Position numbers and translations under genes: made by a program. A stretch of 64,000 nucleotides of DNA from Pseudozobellia sp. WGM2 (GTDB lineage: Bacteria > Bacteroidota > Bacteroidia > Flavobacteriales > Flavobacteriaceae): NCBI RefSeq assembly GCF_017810075.1, contig NZ_JADNYK010000009.1, positions 106,352 through 170,351 on the forward strand, in the 5' to 3' direction. Below the pieces are notes generated by a model. The model was not told the origin of the DNA and did not search any database. It saw only the letters and a list, made by a program, of their open reading frames with translations. The stretch's first letter is position 1; each line of letters starts with the position of its first letter. This document shows positions 18,563 through 27,318 of this stretch, piece by piece.

Positions 18563-19549
18563 TTAGGATATATTGCTTGTGGTAGCTTGATTTTTTAAAA
18601 TCGAATCCATTATCATTTGAGCGTGTACTCTTGAATTTTCGATAAACCATTTATGGGTTTCCATGCCTCCACAAATAACTCCTGCTAAATAGAGACCAGC
18701 TATATTGGTTTCCATAGTTTCAGGATCATATTGCGGAAGTAATTTCTCGTCATCTGATAATTCGATACCCAATTGACGAAGAAATTCAAAATTCGGCATG
18801 TACCCTGTAAGAGCAAGAACAAAGTCGTTCTCAATAGTCATCTCTCCACCCGAGGTAGCGATGGAAATTTCACTATTCTTTATTTCCTTAACAGTTGAAT
18901 TGTAATACGCTTTTATGCTCCCCTCTTCAATACGATTAATGATGTCGGGCCTAACCCAATATTTTACCCGTTGGCCGACCTCTGGCCCACGAATAATGAG
19001 AGAAACTTCTGCACCCTTTCTATAACACTCCAATGCTGCGTCGATTGCGGAATTGCTTGCTCCGATAATAGCTAATTTTTGACTGGCAAAAAAATGAGGA
19101 TCTTTATAGTAATGTGAGACTTTGGGTAAATCTTCCCCAGGTACCCCTAAAGGATTTGGCAAATCATAAAACCCGGTAGCGACGATTACCTTGTCTGCGG
19201 TATATTTCTGTTTACTCGATAAAATGGAAAATTTATCTTCAGATTTTTCTACGCTCTGCACTTTTTCAAAAAGACGGATGTTCAGTGCGTTAGAGGTTAC
19301 GATGCGTCTATAGTATTCCAGCGCTTCATTTCGTTTGGGTTTGGCTTCTTTGCTAATAAAGGGTATGCCGTCTATTTCCAGTTTTTCGGAAGAAGAGAAA
19401 AACTGCATATTTATGGGATAATTGAAAAGCGAATTTACAATCGGTCCTTTTTCCAATATAACATAGCTCAAGCCTCTTTTTTGGGCTTCTAGTCCGCATG
19501 CGATTCCTATCGGTCCACCACCTATAATTACAATTCGAAAATGCTCCAC
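18563..19549 (-). CDS. YpdA-like FAD/NAD(P) disulfide reductase
   Basis: Flavoprotein of the thioredoxin-reductase-like fold, best matching the YpdA family (putative bacillithiol disulfide reductases). The 328-aa product has an FAD Rossmann motif IGGGPIGIACG (about 9-19), the NAD(P)-binding IGASNSAIDAALE (about 165) and the C-terminal FAD segment YLAGVICGG. The active-site CxxC of thioredoxin reductases is not visible, as expected for YpdA. The start overlaps the end of rpe by 22 bp, so the two are co-transcribed. Substrate assignment to bacillithiol is an inference from family. Confidence 0.85.
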   Translation of the reverse strand: MEHFRIVIIGGGPIGIACGLEAQKRGLSYVILEKGPIVNSLFNYPINMQFFSSSEKLEIDGIPFISKEAKPKRNEALEYYRRIVTSNALNIRLFEKVQSVEKSEDKFSILSSKQKYTADKVIVATGFYDLPNPLGVPGEDLPKVSHYYKDPHFFASQKLAIIGASNSAIDAALECYRKGAEVSLIIRGPEVGQRVKYWVRPDIINRIEEGSIKAYYNSTVKEIKNSEISIATSGGEMTIENDFVLALTGYMPNFEFLRQLGIELSDDEKLLPQYDPETMETNIAGLYLAGVICGGMETHKWFIENSRVHAQMIMDSILKNQATTSNIS

Positions 19550-20208
19550 TTGTCCGTCGCTATTTTAAGTTCTTTAATCGTCGTGCTTGGGTCTTCGCTT
19601 TTAAAGATGAAACTACCGGCCACTAATACATCGGCTCCCGCCTTTATTAGGGCTTTGGCATTTTTTGCGGTGACACCGCCATCGACTTCTACAAGGGCTT
19701 TAGACTCGTTCATCTTGATCAGTTCTTTGGCGTCCCTGATTTTCTCGTAACTATTTTCAATGAAACTCTGTCCGCCAAACCCGGGGTTTACGCTCATGAT
19801 CAAAACTAAATCCAAGTCACTGATGATGTTCTTAAGCAGGTTTACATTGGTATGCGGATTGAGCGCCACACCTGCCTTCATACCGGCATTTTTAATGGCC
19901 TGTACCGTTCTGTGCAAGTGAGTGCATGCTTCGTAGTGAACGGTCAAATAGGTGGCCCCCAATTCAGCGAACGTATTGATGTAACGGTCGGGGTCTACAA
20001 TCATCAGATGCACATCTAAAGGCTTGGTAGCGTGCTCAGAAATCGTTTTGACCACTGGCATACCATAAGAGATATTGGGTACAAAAACACCGTCCATGAT
20101 GTCTATATGATGCCAATCGGCCTGACTTTGGTTGACCATTTCAACATCTCGCTGCAAATTACCGAAATCGGCCGCGAGTAGTGATGGTGCTATTTTAGCT
20201 TTGTTCAT
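19528..20208 (-). CDS. rpe: Ribulose-phosphate 3-epimerase
   Basis: Interconverts ribulose-5-phosphate and xylulose-5-phosphate in the pentose phosphate pathway. The 226-aa TIM-barrel enzyme is full length: APSLLAADFGNL at the N-terminus, the metal-binding HIDIMDGVFVPN, LDVHLMI, MSVNPGFGGQSF and EVDGGVTAKN are all present. A -7 box TACTTTTG lies 22 bp upstream of the ATG. It overlaps the downstream ypdA-like gene. Confidence 0.97.
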   Translation of the reverse strand: MNKAKIAPSLLAADFGNLQRDVEMVNQSQADWHHIDIMDGVFVPNISYGMPVVKTISEHATKPLDVHLMIVDPDRYINTFAELGATYLTVHYEACTHLHRTVQAIKNAGMKAGVALNPHTNVNLLKNIISDLDLVLIMSVNPGFGGQSFIENSYEKIRDAKELIKMNESKALVEVDGGVTAKNAKALIKAGADVLVAGSFIFKSEDPSTTIKELKIATDKWSIFEL

Positions 20209-20230
20209 TGTGTCTTCACTTCAATTGCTA

Positions 20231-20238
20231 CAAAAGTA
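20231..20238 (-). promoter_or_regulatory. -7 box before rpe (TACTTTTG)
   Basis: Perfect TAnnTTTG, the Bacteroidetes -7 consensus, 22 bp upstream of the rpe ATG. No clear -33 TTG at normal spacing. Confidence 0.55.
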
Positions 20239-20303
20239 ATCAAATGAGAGTTTTTCTAGCTTGAAATGAGTTACATGTTTACATGTATAGTAATAACCGC
20301 AAT

Positions 20304-20756
20304 TCAGCTCAGTTGACGTAGGCCTTCATAAACGGCAATACTCACGGCGTTGGCCAAATTTAAACTGCGTATGTGCTCGCTGTACAAAGGTATTTGGTAG
20401 AGCATATCTTCATTCGCCTCGGTCAATTCTTTGGGCAGCCCGACAGACTCCTTTCCGAAAATGAGGAACAGGTCATCTTCATATGGAATGGACCAATGTG
20501 CCTTTTTACCGTGGCTAGAGAAGAATGCCATTTTTTTATCACCATGTATGCTAAAAAATTCGTCTTGGCCCTCATAAGTGAAGCGGGAAATATGGGGCCA
20601 ATAGTCAAGGCCGGCCCGCTTTAACCTTTTATCGCTTAATTCGAAACCAAAGGGTTTGACCAGATGCAGGTTCGAGCCCGTAGCTAATGCCAACCTGCCA
20701 ATATTTCCAGTGTTGTTAGGTATTTCAGGTTCTATTAAAACTATGTTCAAAGCCAC
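20304..20756 (-). CDS. trmL: tRNA (cytidine(34)-2'-O)-methyltransferase
   Basis: SPOUT-class enzyme that 2'-O-methylates the wobble base of tRNA-Leu isoacceptors. The 150-aa product is the minimal-length TrmL: N-terminal VLIEPEIPNNTGNIGRLALA, then HLVKPFGFELSDKRLKRAGLDYW (in parts), and the C-terminal knot motifs IFGKESVGLP and IPLYSEHIRSLNLANAVSIA. It lies 6 bp after the VF530-type gene on the same strand. Confidence 0.95.
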   Translation of the reverse strand: MALNIVLIEPEIPNNTGNIGRLALATGSNLHLVKPFGFELSDKRLKRAGLDYWPHISRFTYEGQDEFFSIHGDKKMAFFSSHGKKAHWSIPYEDDLFLIFGKESVGLPKELTEANEDMLYQIPLYSEHIRSLNLANAVSIAVYEGLRQLS

Positions 20757-20762
20757 AAGCGG

Positions 20763-20996
20763 TTATTTTTTTATCGATTTTAAATATAAACGTTCTACTT
20801 TTTCTCTGGCCCATGGTGTTCGCCTCAAAAATTTTAATGATGATTTTATGGAAGGGTTGCTTTTGAAAGAATTGATGTTCACCCGTTCCGCTAACTCGTC
20901 CCATGTATATTTTTGTGTAAGATGTTCAAGCATATCTGCCAACTTTACACCATGAAGCGGATTATTGGGTTGCTTCGAAATATTATCATCTTTCAT
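20763..20996 (-). CDS. VF530-type (DUF2132) DNA-binding-like small protein
   Basis: A 77-aa protein that matches the VF530/DUF2132 family: [16 protein letters not shown], then [15 protein letters not shown], and the C-terminal [20 protein letters not shown] structure of the Vibrio member shows a small helical fold with resemblance to DNA-binding proteins, but the function is not established. It precedes trmL by 6 bp and is probably co-transcribed with it. Confidence 0.88.
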   Translation of the reverse strand: MKDDNISKQPNNPLHGVKLADMLEHLTQKYTWDELAERVNINSFKSNPSIKSSLKFLRRTPWAREKVERLYLKSIKK

Positions 20997-21091
20997 ATAG
21001 CTGTTGGTATTGCCGTATAATCATTTTAAGATTACGATCACGGGTTATTGTCAAAAAAATGGACAAGCTGGAAAACCTGTATAAATGAAAA

Positions 21092-21114
21092 AACTCCGGT
21101 AATCAGCCGGAGTT
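21092..21114 (-). terminator. Terminator after rpoD
   Basis: AACTCCGG (21092-21099) / CCGGAGTT (21107-21114), followed on the minus strand by six T. Confidence 0.85.
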
Positions 21115-21228
21115 TATTCATCAATCAAAAAACGAACAGTCATGATAAACTGTTGTTACCGATAAAATTACAACTAATATGCCAAATTTCCAATTTAAGG
21201 ATTATTTAACGCTGTAATTTGTTTATGT

Positions 21229-22092
21229 TTAACCGAGGTAGGTTTTCAAGATTTTACTTCTTGATGTATGCTTTAATCTACGAATCGCTTTTTCTTTAAT
21301 TTGACGAACTCTTTCCCTGGTCAGATCAAAAGTTTCACCGATTTCTTCCAAGGTCATCGAATGTTGACCTGCAAGGCCAAAATAGAGACGAATAACATCA
21401 GCTTCACGAGGGGTCAATGTTTCAAGGGCCCTTTCAATTTCTGTTCTGAGCGAATCGTGCAATAATTCTTTATCTGGGTTTGGCGACTCACCGCTACGAA
21501 GTACATCATAGAGGTTAGAATCTTCACCATCGATCAATGGAGCATCCATAGAAACATGGCGGCCCGAATTTTTCAAAGACTGTTTTACGTCTTCAACGGT
21601 CATATCCAATTCTTTGGCAATCTCTTCGGCAGAAGGCATACGCTCGTGTGCCTGCTCAAGAAAAGCAAAAGTCTTGTTGATTTTGTTGATAGAACCAATT
21701 TTGTTCAATGGCAAACGAACAATTCTTGACTGCTCTGCCAAGGCCTGTAAAATGGACTGTCTAATCCACCAAACGGCATATGAGATAAATTTGAAACCTC
21801 TGGTTTCATCAAAACGTTGTGCTGCTTTGATTAGCCCAAGGTTGCCTTCATTGATTAAATCAGGTAGGGTTAAACCTTGGTTTTGATATTGTTTGGCGAC
21901 AGATACCACAAATCGAAGGTTGGCCTTAGTCAGTTTTTCAAGAGCGACCTGGTCGCCTGCCTTGATTCGTTGTGCCAATTCTACTTCTTCATCTGCAGTA
22001 ATCAAGTCTACCTTGCCAATTTCTTGCAAGTACTTGTCCAAAGACGCTGTTTCTCGGTTGGTGACCTGTTTTGTAATCTTTAGCTGTCTCAT
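21229..22092 (-). CDS. rpoD: Primary RNA polymerase sigma factor, short Bacteroidetes type
   Basis: Housekeeping sigma-70 factor. At 287 aa it lacks the long N-terminal region 1.1 of E. coli RpoD, as is normal for Bacteroidetes. Visible parts: region 1.2 ([12 protein letters not shown]), region 2 ([20 protein letters not shown], then [10 protein letters not shown]), region 3 and region 4 with the helix-turn-helix [20 protein letters not shown]. This sigma factor would read the TAnnTTTG boxes annotated elsewhere in the window. Its upstream region (22093-22259) is AT-rich without a clear -7 box. Confidence 0.97.
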   Translation of the reverse strand: MRQLKITKQVTNRETASLDKYLQEIGKVDLITADEEVELAQRIKAGDQVALEKLTKANLRFVVSVAKQYQNQGLTLPDLINEGNLGLIKAAQRFDETRGFKFISYAVWWIRQSILQALAEQSRIVRLPLNKIGSINKINKTFAFLEQAHERMPSAEEIAKELDMTVEDVKQSLKNSGRHVSMDAPLIDGEDSNLYDVLRSGESPNPDKELLHDSLRTEIERALETLTPREADVIRLYFGLAGQHSMTLEEIGETFDLTRERVRQIKEKAIRRLKHTSRSKILKTYLG

Positions 22093-22200
22093 CTAAAATT
22101 TCCTTTCGTTATGCATAGTTGCATATACTTATACGTAAAAAAGGTTGAAATGTTACATTAGGGTAAAAAAAACTTGATTTTTTGGATAAGATGCACAAAA

Positions 22201-22230
22201 AAAGCCCCGATGTACAATTATCGGAGCTTT
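22201..22230 (-). terminator. Terminator after pnp
   Basis: AAAGCCCCGAT / ATCGGAGCTTT (22201-22230, one mismatch), followed on the minus strand by seven T. It lies 30 bp after the pnp stop. Confidence 0.8.
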
Positions 22231-22259
22231 CAATATATTTAACCTAAGAGGATTAGTGA

Positions 22260-24488
22260 CTAATCTCTTCTCGGTTTTCTATCTCTATTGTCGCGACCGC
22301 GGTTGTCTTTTCCGCGATTACGATCGTTACGATCGTTGCTTCTTGGAGGTCTTTCTTTATAGCCTTCTGGCTTTGGTAGAAGAACTTTTCTAGAAACACG
22401 GTCTTTTCTTGTTCGAGAATCGATACCCATGTATTTCACATCGAAGACATCGCCCATGTTGACTACATCGGTTACATTTTCGGTACGTTCCCATGCCAAT
22501 TCAGATACGTGTAGCAATACCTCGTTGCCAGGGGCATCTTGGTACTCTACTACTGCACCGAAATCTAACATTTTGATGACCTTAACTTCATAAACGCTAC
22601 CCGCTTCTGGCTTGAACATTAATGAATCAATTTTGGTCAATACGGCATCGATACCGTCTTGGTCGGTACCTAAAATTTCAACGATACCTTCTTCGGTAAC
22701 GGGATCTTCGTTAATAACGATAGTGGTACCGGTTTCTTTCTGTAGTTCTTGAATAACCTTTCCACCAGGTCCGATAAGGGCTCCAATAAATTCGTTCGGA
22801 ATTATTCTGGTTACCATTTTCGGAGAATGGGGCTTCACATCAGCATTTGGTGCCGATATGGTATCAGTTAATTTACCAAGAATGTGTAAACGACCGTCTC
22901 TTGCTTGTTTCAAGGCATTTACCAAGATTTCATACGAAAGGCCTTTTACCTTAATATCCATCTGGCAAGCGGTAATACCGTCTTCTGTACCTGTTACTTT
23001 AAAGTCCATATCACCTAAGTGATCTTCATCACCCAAGATATCTGAAAGCACGGCATATTTTCCGGTTTCTGCATCAGAAATTAATCCCATGGCAATACCG
23101 GAAACTGGTTTTTTCAATTGTACACCGGCATCCATTAAAGCCATCGTACCAGAACAAACTGTAGCCATAGAAGAAGAACCATTAGACTCTAATACTTCTG
23201 AAACCACACGAACGGTATATGGGCAATCATCGGGCACCATACCCTTTAGAGCTCGTTGAGCTAAATTACCATGACCGACTTCTCTTCGTGAAGTACCACG
23301 AATAGGTCTAGCTTCCCCAGTTGAAAATGGAGGAAAGTTATAGTGTAAGTAGAAACGCTCTTCACCTTCTTGAGAAGGCATATCTATTTGATTGGCATCT
23401 CTAGACGTACCAAGGGTTACCGTAGCCAAAGCTTGGGTCTCACCCCTTGTAAAGATGGCTGAACCGTGTGTAGAAGGTAAGTAATCGACCTCACACCAAA
23501 TTGGTCTGATCTCATCCGTTTTACGCCCATCTAAACGTAACCCTTCATTTAAGGTTAGGTCGCGTACAGCGGCCTTCTCTGCCTTATAGAAATATTTGGA
23601 GATCAATCCGTTATACTCTTCTTGTTCTTCTTCGGAAAAAGAGGCGATAACTTCTTCTTTGATAGTACCAAAAGCTGCACTTCTTTCGTGCTTGGCAGAA
23701 CCTGCTTTGGCAATATCGTATACTTTGCTATACGTCAGGTCGTGTACCTTCTTGGCCAATTCTTCATCTTCTCTCTCTGGCTCGTATTCTCTAGTTTCCT
23801 TTTTACCGAATGCTTCGGCCAAACGTAACTGGGCGGCACATTGTACCTTAATGGCTTCATGTGCGAATTTGATAGCTTCGGTCATTTCCTCTTCGGAAAT
23901 TTCATCCATTTCACCTTCAACCATCATCACGGAATCAGCAGATGCGCCGATCACCATGTCAATATCACTTTCCGCAAGTTGTTCGAAAGAAGGGTTGATG
24001 ATAAACTCTCCGTTAATTCTGCCCACCCTTACTTCAGAAATAGCGCATTCGAACGGAAAATCTGAAAGTTGTATAGCGGCAGATGCAGCCAAACCGGCCA
24101 TAGCATCTGGCATAACATTTTCATCATGAGACATCAATTGGATCATCACCTGGGTCTCAGCATGATAATCTTTCGGGAATAACGGACGTAAAACGCGGTC
24201 CACTAAACGCATAGTCAATACTTCACCATCACTAGGTCTGGCTTCTCTTTTGAAAAACCCACCAGGGTAACGGCCGGCGGCCGCAAATTTTTCGCGATAA
24301 TCTACCGTAAGTGGTAAAAAATCTACATCGCTTTGCTTGTAGTTGGAAACAACGGTACACAGTAGCATACACTTTCCTGATTGCACAACGACAGAACCGT
24401 GGGCCTGCTTTGCCAATTTTCCTGTTTCGATAGAAATTTCCCTACCGTCACCAAGGTCTATGACCTCTTTAAATACTTTTGGAATCAT
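22260..24488 (-). CDS. pnp: Polynucleotide phosphorylase
   Basis: Phosphorolytic 3'-5' exoribonuclease of the RNA decay machinery, trimeric. The 742-aa product has two RNase PH-like domains (about 10-230 and 310-550; catalytic-core segments [19 protein letters not shown] in part and [15 protein letters not shown]), a KH domain (about 562-620, [12 protein letters not shown]), an S1 domain (about 633-700), and a tail rich in Arg, Asp and Asn (from about 712 to the end). The upstream leader (24489-24675) is hairpin-rich, which may matter for autoregulation. rpsO lies upstream on the same strand, the classic rpsO-pnp order. Confidence 0.98.
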   Translation of the reverse strand: MIPKVFKEVIDLGDGREISIETGKLAKQAHGSVVVQSGKCMLLCTVVSNYKQSDVDFLPLTVDYREKFAAAGRYPGGFFKREARPSDGEVLTMRLVDRVLRPLFPKDYHAETQVMIQLMSHDENVMPDAMAGLAASAAIQLSDFPFECAISEVRVGRINGEFIINPSFEQLAESDIDMVIGASADSVMMVEGEMDEISEEEMTEAIKFAHEAIKVQCAAQLRLAEAFGKKETREYEPEREDEELAKKVHDLTYSKVYDIAKAGSAKHERSAAFGTIKEEVIASFSEEEQEEYNGLISKYFYKAEKAAVRDLTLNEGLRLDGRKTDEIRPIWCEVDYLPSTHGSAIFTRGETQALATVTLGTSRDANQIDMPSQEGEERFYLHYNFPPFSTGEARPIRGTSRREVGHGNLAQRALKGMVPDDCPYTVRVVSEVLESNGSSSMATVCSGTMALMDAGVQLKKPVSGIAMGLISDAETGKYAVLSDILGDEDHLGDMDFKVTGTEDGITACQMDIKVKGLSYEILVNALKQARDGRLHILGKLTDTISAPNADVKPHSPKMVTRIIPNEFIGALIGPGGKVIQELQKETGTTIVINEDPVTEEGIVEILGTDQDGIDAVLTKIDSLMFKPEAGSVYEVKVIKMLDFGAVVEYQDAPGNEVLLHVSELAWERTENVTDVVNMGDVFDVKYMGIDSRTRKDRVSRKVLLPKPEGYKERPPRSNDRNDRNRGKDNRGRDNRDRKPRRD

Positions 24489-24500
24489 AAATTTGATTTA

Positions 24501-24628
24501 AATCCGCCAAACGGGCGAACTGTTAAACAATGGTCTTTCCGACATTTTCTCTGGTCGGAGCTGTTGTGTTGTGTTGACCAATGAAAAACCGTGTGAAGCT
24601 TTTTGAATTTGCCTCGTCAAACGAGGGC
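24501..24628 (-). promoter_or_regulatory. Hairpin-rich pnp leader
   Basis: Three stems lie between the rpsO terminator and the pnp ATG: GCCTCGT/ACGAGGGC (24611-24628), TCCGAC/GTCGGA (24538-24559) and CGCC/GGCG (24505-24517). The last is 17 bp from the start codon. In E. coli a pnp leader hairpin is cut by RNase III and mediates autoregulation; a similar role here is inference. Confidence 0.45.
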
Positions 24629-24645
24629 TTTTGCAATATAAAAAA

Positions 24646-24667
24646 GGGACTGAAAATATTCAGTCCC
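24646..24667 (-). terminator. Terminator after rpsO
   Basis: Perfect 8-bp stem GGGACTGA (24646-24653) / TCAGTCCC (24660-24667), 9 bp after the rpsO stop, followed on the minus strand by six T. Confidence 0.88.
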
Positions 24668-24675
24668 CGAGTCAA

Positions 24676-24945
24676 TTATTTTCTGATATTCAATTCTTTG
24701 ATAAGTTCACGATACTTAACAATATCGTTCTTTATCATATAATCAAGAAGACTTCTTCTTTTACCTACCAAACGAACCAATGAACGCTCAGTGTTGTAGT
24801 CTTTTTGATTTTTTTTCAAATGCTCGGTTAGGTGGTTGATACGGTGTGTGAACAACGCAATCTGACCTTCGGTAGAACCTGTGTTCTCTGCTTTGCCTCC
24901 ATATTTCTTGAAGATGTCGGCTTTTACTTCTTTACTTAGATACAT
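24676..24945 (-). CDS. rpsO: 30S ribosomal protein S15
   Basis: Binds the central domain of 16S rRNA early in 30S assembly. The 89-aa protein has the standard length and motifs: TGSTEGQIALFTHRINHLTE, then KDYNTERSLVRLVGKRRSLL and the C-terminal DIVKYRELIKELNIRK. It is preceded by a -7 box at 25000-25007 and a short hairpin in the leader, and followed by its own terminator before pnp. Confidence 0.98.
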   Translation of the reverse strand: MYLSKEVKADIFKKYGGKAENTGSTEGQIALFTHRINHLTEHLKKNQKDYNTERSLVRLVGKRRSLLDYMIKNDIVKYRELIKELNIRK

Positions 24946-24977
24946 GCCAATATTGTTTTAAATGATTTTTATGTACG

Positions 24978-24994
24978 TGATTGATTTTCAATCA
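24978..24994 (-). promoter_or_regulatory. Small hairpin at the expected 5' end of rpsO mRNA
   Basis: TGATTG/CAATCA (24978-24983 and 24989-24994), 33 bp upstream of the rpsO ATG and directly downstream of the -7 box, so it would be at the very 5' end of the transcript. It may stabilise the mRNA or take part in S15 feedback; neither is shown. Confidence 0.35.
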
Positions 24995-24999
24995 GGCCG

Positions 25000-25007
25000 C
25001 AAAGATA
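25000..25007 (-). promoter_or_regulatory. -7 box before rpsO (TATCTTTG)
   Basis: Perfect TAnnTTTG, 54 bp upstream of the rpsO start codon. Confidence 0.6.
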
Positions 25008-25128
25008 AGATTATTTCATTAGCTACCCACTTCAAAATACATTTTTATCGACAAGCTAATGATAAGGGAAGCTTCTCAATCGTATAAAGTTTGATTGAAA
25101 GGTCAATTAAGGATGTTCGAAAAGATAA

Positions 25129-25160
25129 AAACCAACCTTTTTAAATCAAAAGGTTGGTTT
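25129..25160 (-). terminator. Terminator after accD
   Basis: Perfect 13-bp stem AAACCAACCTTTT (25129-25141) / AAAAGGTTGGTTT (25148-25160) with flanking T-runs; could also work on the other strand. Confidence 0.85.
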
Positions 25161-25214
25161 TATAAGTCATTATAATTTTACCAAAAGGTTCTTTCCTCAA
25201 TAAATATAATTAAA

Positions 25215-26084
25215 TCAAGATCTTACCGGGTTGTTCTGAATTAAGTCAATATAAAGATTGATTTTATTCTTCAAATCGCGGCGGTGAACTATAAAATCAA
25301 GAAAACCATGTTCTTTAACAAATTCAGCCGTTTGAAAGTTGTCGGGAAGCTCTTTTCCAGTAGCTTCTTTTACTACTCTAGGGCCGGCAAAACCAATTAA
25401 TGCACCAGGTTCTGAGATATTAATATCACCAAGCATGGCATAAGAAGCAGTAGTGCCACCTGTGGTTGGGTCGGTACATAAAGATATATATGGAATCTTA
25501 GCTTCTGCCAACTGTGCAAGTTTGGCCGATGTTTTGGCCAACTGCATTAGCGAAAGTGCAGCCTCCATCATTCGGGCCCCACCAGATTTAGAGACCATTA
25601 CGAAAGGAAGTTTTTTCTTGATGGCATAATCAATGGCACGTGCGATTTTCTCGCCCACAACACTTCCCATTGAACCTCCGATAAAACTAAAATCCATACA
25701 AGCTACAACCAAATCTTTGCCTAACGACTTACCAACCGCAGTACGCACAGCGTCTTTTAAATTGGTTTTTTTCTGAGCATCCTTAAGGCGGTCTGAATAC
25801 TTTTTGGTGTCTTCAAACTTTAAAGGATCCTTTGAGGTAAGCTTAGCGTCTAGCTCTTTGAACTTGTTATTGTCAAAAACAATCTCGAAGTATTCTTTAC
25901 TACCTATTCTAACGTGGTAATCATCTTCAGGGCTTACATAAAAGTTTTTTGCCAACTCTTCAGATTCTACAATTTTCCCTGTGGGAGATTTGTACCAGAG
26001 CCCTTTTGGGGTGTCTTTTTTCTCTTCGGTAGCTGTTTGTATTCCTTTTTCTTTTCTCTTAAACCAAGCCGTCATTTCTTCCAT
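25215..26084 (-). CDS. accD: Acetyl-CoA carboxylase carboxyltransferase subunit beta
   Basis: Beta subunit of the carboxyltransferase that moves the carboxyl group from biotin to acetyl-CoA in fatty acid synthesis. The 289-aa protein has the crotonase-like core with [40 protein letters not shown] and [15 protein letters not shown]. The N-terminal zinc ribbon found in most AccD proteins has lost its cysteines: the region reads [20 protein letters not shown] and [13 protein letters not shown], with Ser and other residues where Cys is expected. The core is intact, so the gene is not a pseudogene. It lies 27 bp after fba on the same strand. Confidence 0.95.
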   Translation of the reverse strand: MEEMTAWFKRKEKGIQTATEEKKDTPKGLWYKSPTGKIVESEELAKNFYVSPEDDYHVRIGSKEYFEIVFDNNKFKELDAKLTSKDPLKFEDTKKYSDRLKDAQKKTNLKDAVRTAVGKSLGKDLVVACMDFSFIGGSMGSVVGEKIARAIDYAIKKKLPFVMVSKSGGARMMEAALSLMQLAKTSAKLAQLAEAKIPYISLCTDPTTGGTTASYAMLGDINISEPGALIGFAGPRVVKEATGKELPDNFQTAEFVKEHGFLDFIVHRRDLKNKINLYIDLIQNNPVRS

Positions 26085-26111
26085 ATTATCGTTAGAGGAT
26101 ATACTTGAAAA

Positions 26112-27179
26112 TTATAGGGTGTCAATATTGTTTAAATCTGCGAAAGCTTGTTTCAAACGCTCAGAAAACGCTTTTTCACCTTCCCTTAACCACACGCGCG
26201 GGTCATAGGTTTTTTTGTTGGGCTCGTCAGCTCCTTCAGGGTTTCCGATTTGAGCCTGTAAATAATCTTTTTTATCTTGAACATAATCACGAACACCGGA
26301 TAAGAACGCATATTGCAAATCGGTATCGATGTTCATTTTTATAACTCCGTAGCTGATGCCTTCCCTTATTTCTTCTACCGAAGAACCGGAACCACCATGA
26401 AAAACAAAATCGATATGATTGTTTTCTACCCCATATTTCTCAGAGATATGCTCTTGCGAGTTCTTTAAAATTTTCGGAGTCAATTTAACATTACCTGGTT
26501 TGTAGACCCCATGAACATTACCGAAAGCGGCAGCAATTGTAAATCTATGGCTTACTTTTGAAAGTTCTTCGTAAGCATAGGCAACTTCTTCTGGTTGTGT
26601 GTAAAGCTTTGAATCATCTACATCAGAATTGTCTACACCGTCTTCTTCACCTCCTGTAATACCCAATTCGATTTCAAGCGTCATGTTCATTTTGCTCATG
26701 CGCTCTAAATATCCCTTACAAATTTCGATATTCTCTTCGATAGGCTCTTCCGAAAGGTCGATCATGTGAGAACTGAACAAAGATTTTCCGGTTTCCGCGA
26801 AGTGTTTTTCACTTGCATCTAACATACCGTCGATCCAAGGCAACAACTTCTTCGCACAATGATCGGTATGTAAAATTACGGTAGCACCATAGGCTTCGGC
26901 CAATTGATGAACATGTTTTGCACCGGCAACCGCACCTAATACGGCCGCTTTTTGATTTTCGTTTGAGAGTCCTTTTCCTGCATTGAATTGAGCCCCTCCA
27001 TTAGAAAACTGAATGATTACGGGAGCATTCAAGCTAGCAGCTGTTTCTAAAACACCGTTGATGGTATTCGATCCTATTACGTTTACCGCTGGCAGTGCAA
27101 AAGCTTTTTCCTTTGCATATTTGAAAATTTCTTGAACTTCATCTCCGGTAGCAACGCCGGGCTTGATATTGTGGGCCAT
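26112..27179 (-). CDS. fba: Class II fructose-bisphosphate aldolase
   Basis: Zinc-dependent aldolase of glycolysis and gluconeogenesis (fructose-1,6-bisphosphate to DHAP plus glyceraldehyde-3-phosphate). The 355-aa length and motifs fit the E. coli FbaA type: ILHTDHCAKKLLPWID (zinc His and catalytic Asp), ELGITGGEEDGVDNS, AAFGNVHGVY and FHGGSGSS. A -7 box lies 36 bp upstream of the ATG. accD follows at 27 bp and is likely co-transcribed. Confidence 0.97.
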   Translation of the reverse strand: MAHNIKPGVATGDEVQEIFKYAKEKAFALPAVNVIGSNTINGVLETAASLNAPVIIQFSNGGAQFNAGKGLSNENQKAAVLGAVAGAKHVHQLAEAYGATVILHTDHCAKKLLPWIDGMLDASEKHFAETGKSLFSSHMIDLSEEPIEENIEICKGYLERMSKMNMTLEIELGITGGEEDGVDNSDVDDSKLYTQPEEVAYAYEELSKVSHRFTIAAAFGNVHGVYKPGNVKLTPKILKNSQEHISEKYGVENNHIDFVFHGGSGSSVEEIREGISYGVIKMNIDTDLQYAFLSGVRDYVQDKKDYLQAQIGNPEGADEPNKKTYDPRVWLREGEKAFSERLKQAFADLNNIDTL

Positions 27180-27214
27180 AGTTTCTTTAATCTAGGTTTG
27201 TAAATTGAATGGGA

Positions 27215-27222
27215 CAAAAGTA
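27215..27222 (-). promoter_or_regulatory. -7 box before fba (TACTTTTG)
   Basis: Perfect TAnnTTTG, about 35 bp upstream of the fba ATG. The palindrome CTAGGC/GCCTAG (27251-27271) lies about 30 bp further upstream. Confidence 0.55.
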
Positions 27223-27318
27223 ATAAAATAATATCTCTCGAAAGTAAGGGCTAGGCAAGAATATCGCCTAGTTTTCAAGGTCGCTATAGCATTATAGGTA
27301 TTTTAGCCTGATATAATT

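Noticed and set aside
23596..24129. 177-aa plus-strand frame within pnp
   Set aside because: Antisense to pnp, Ser-rich by complement of acidic codons; no domain.
25215..26084. accD as a pseudogene because the zinc ribbon is missing
   Set aside because: The frame is full length and all carboxyltransferase motifs are intact; the substitution looks like a lineage trait.
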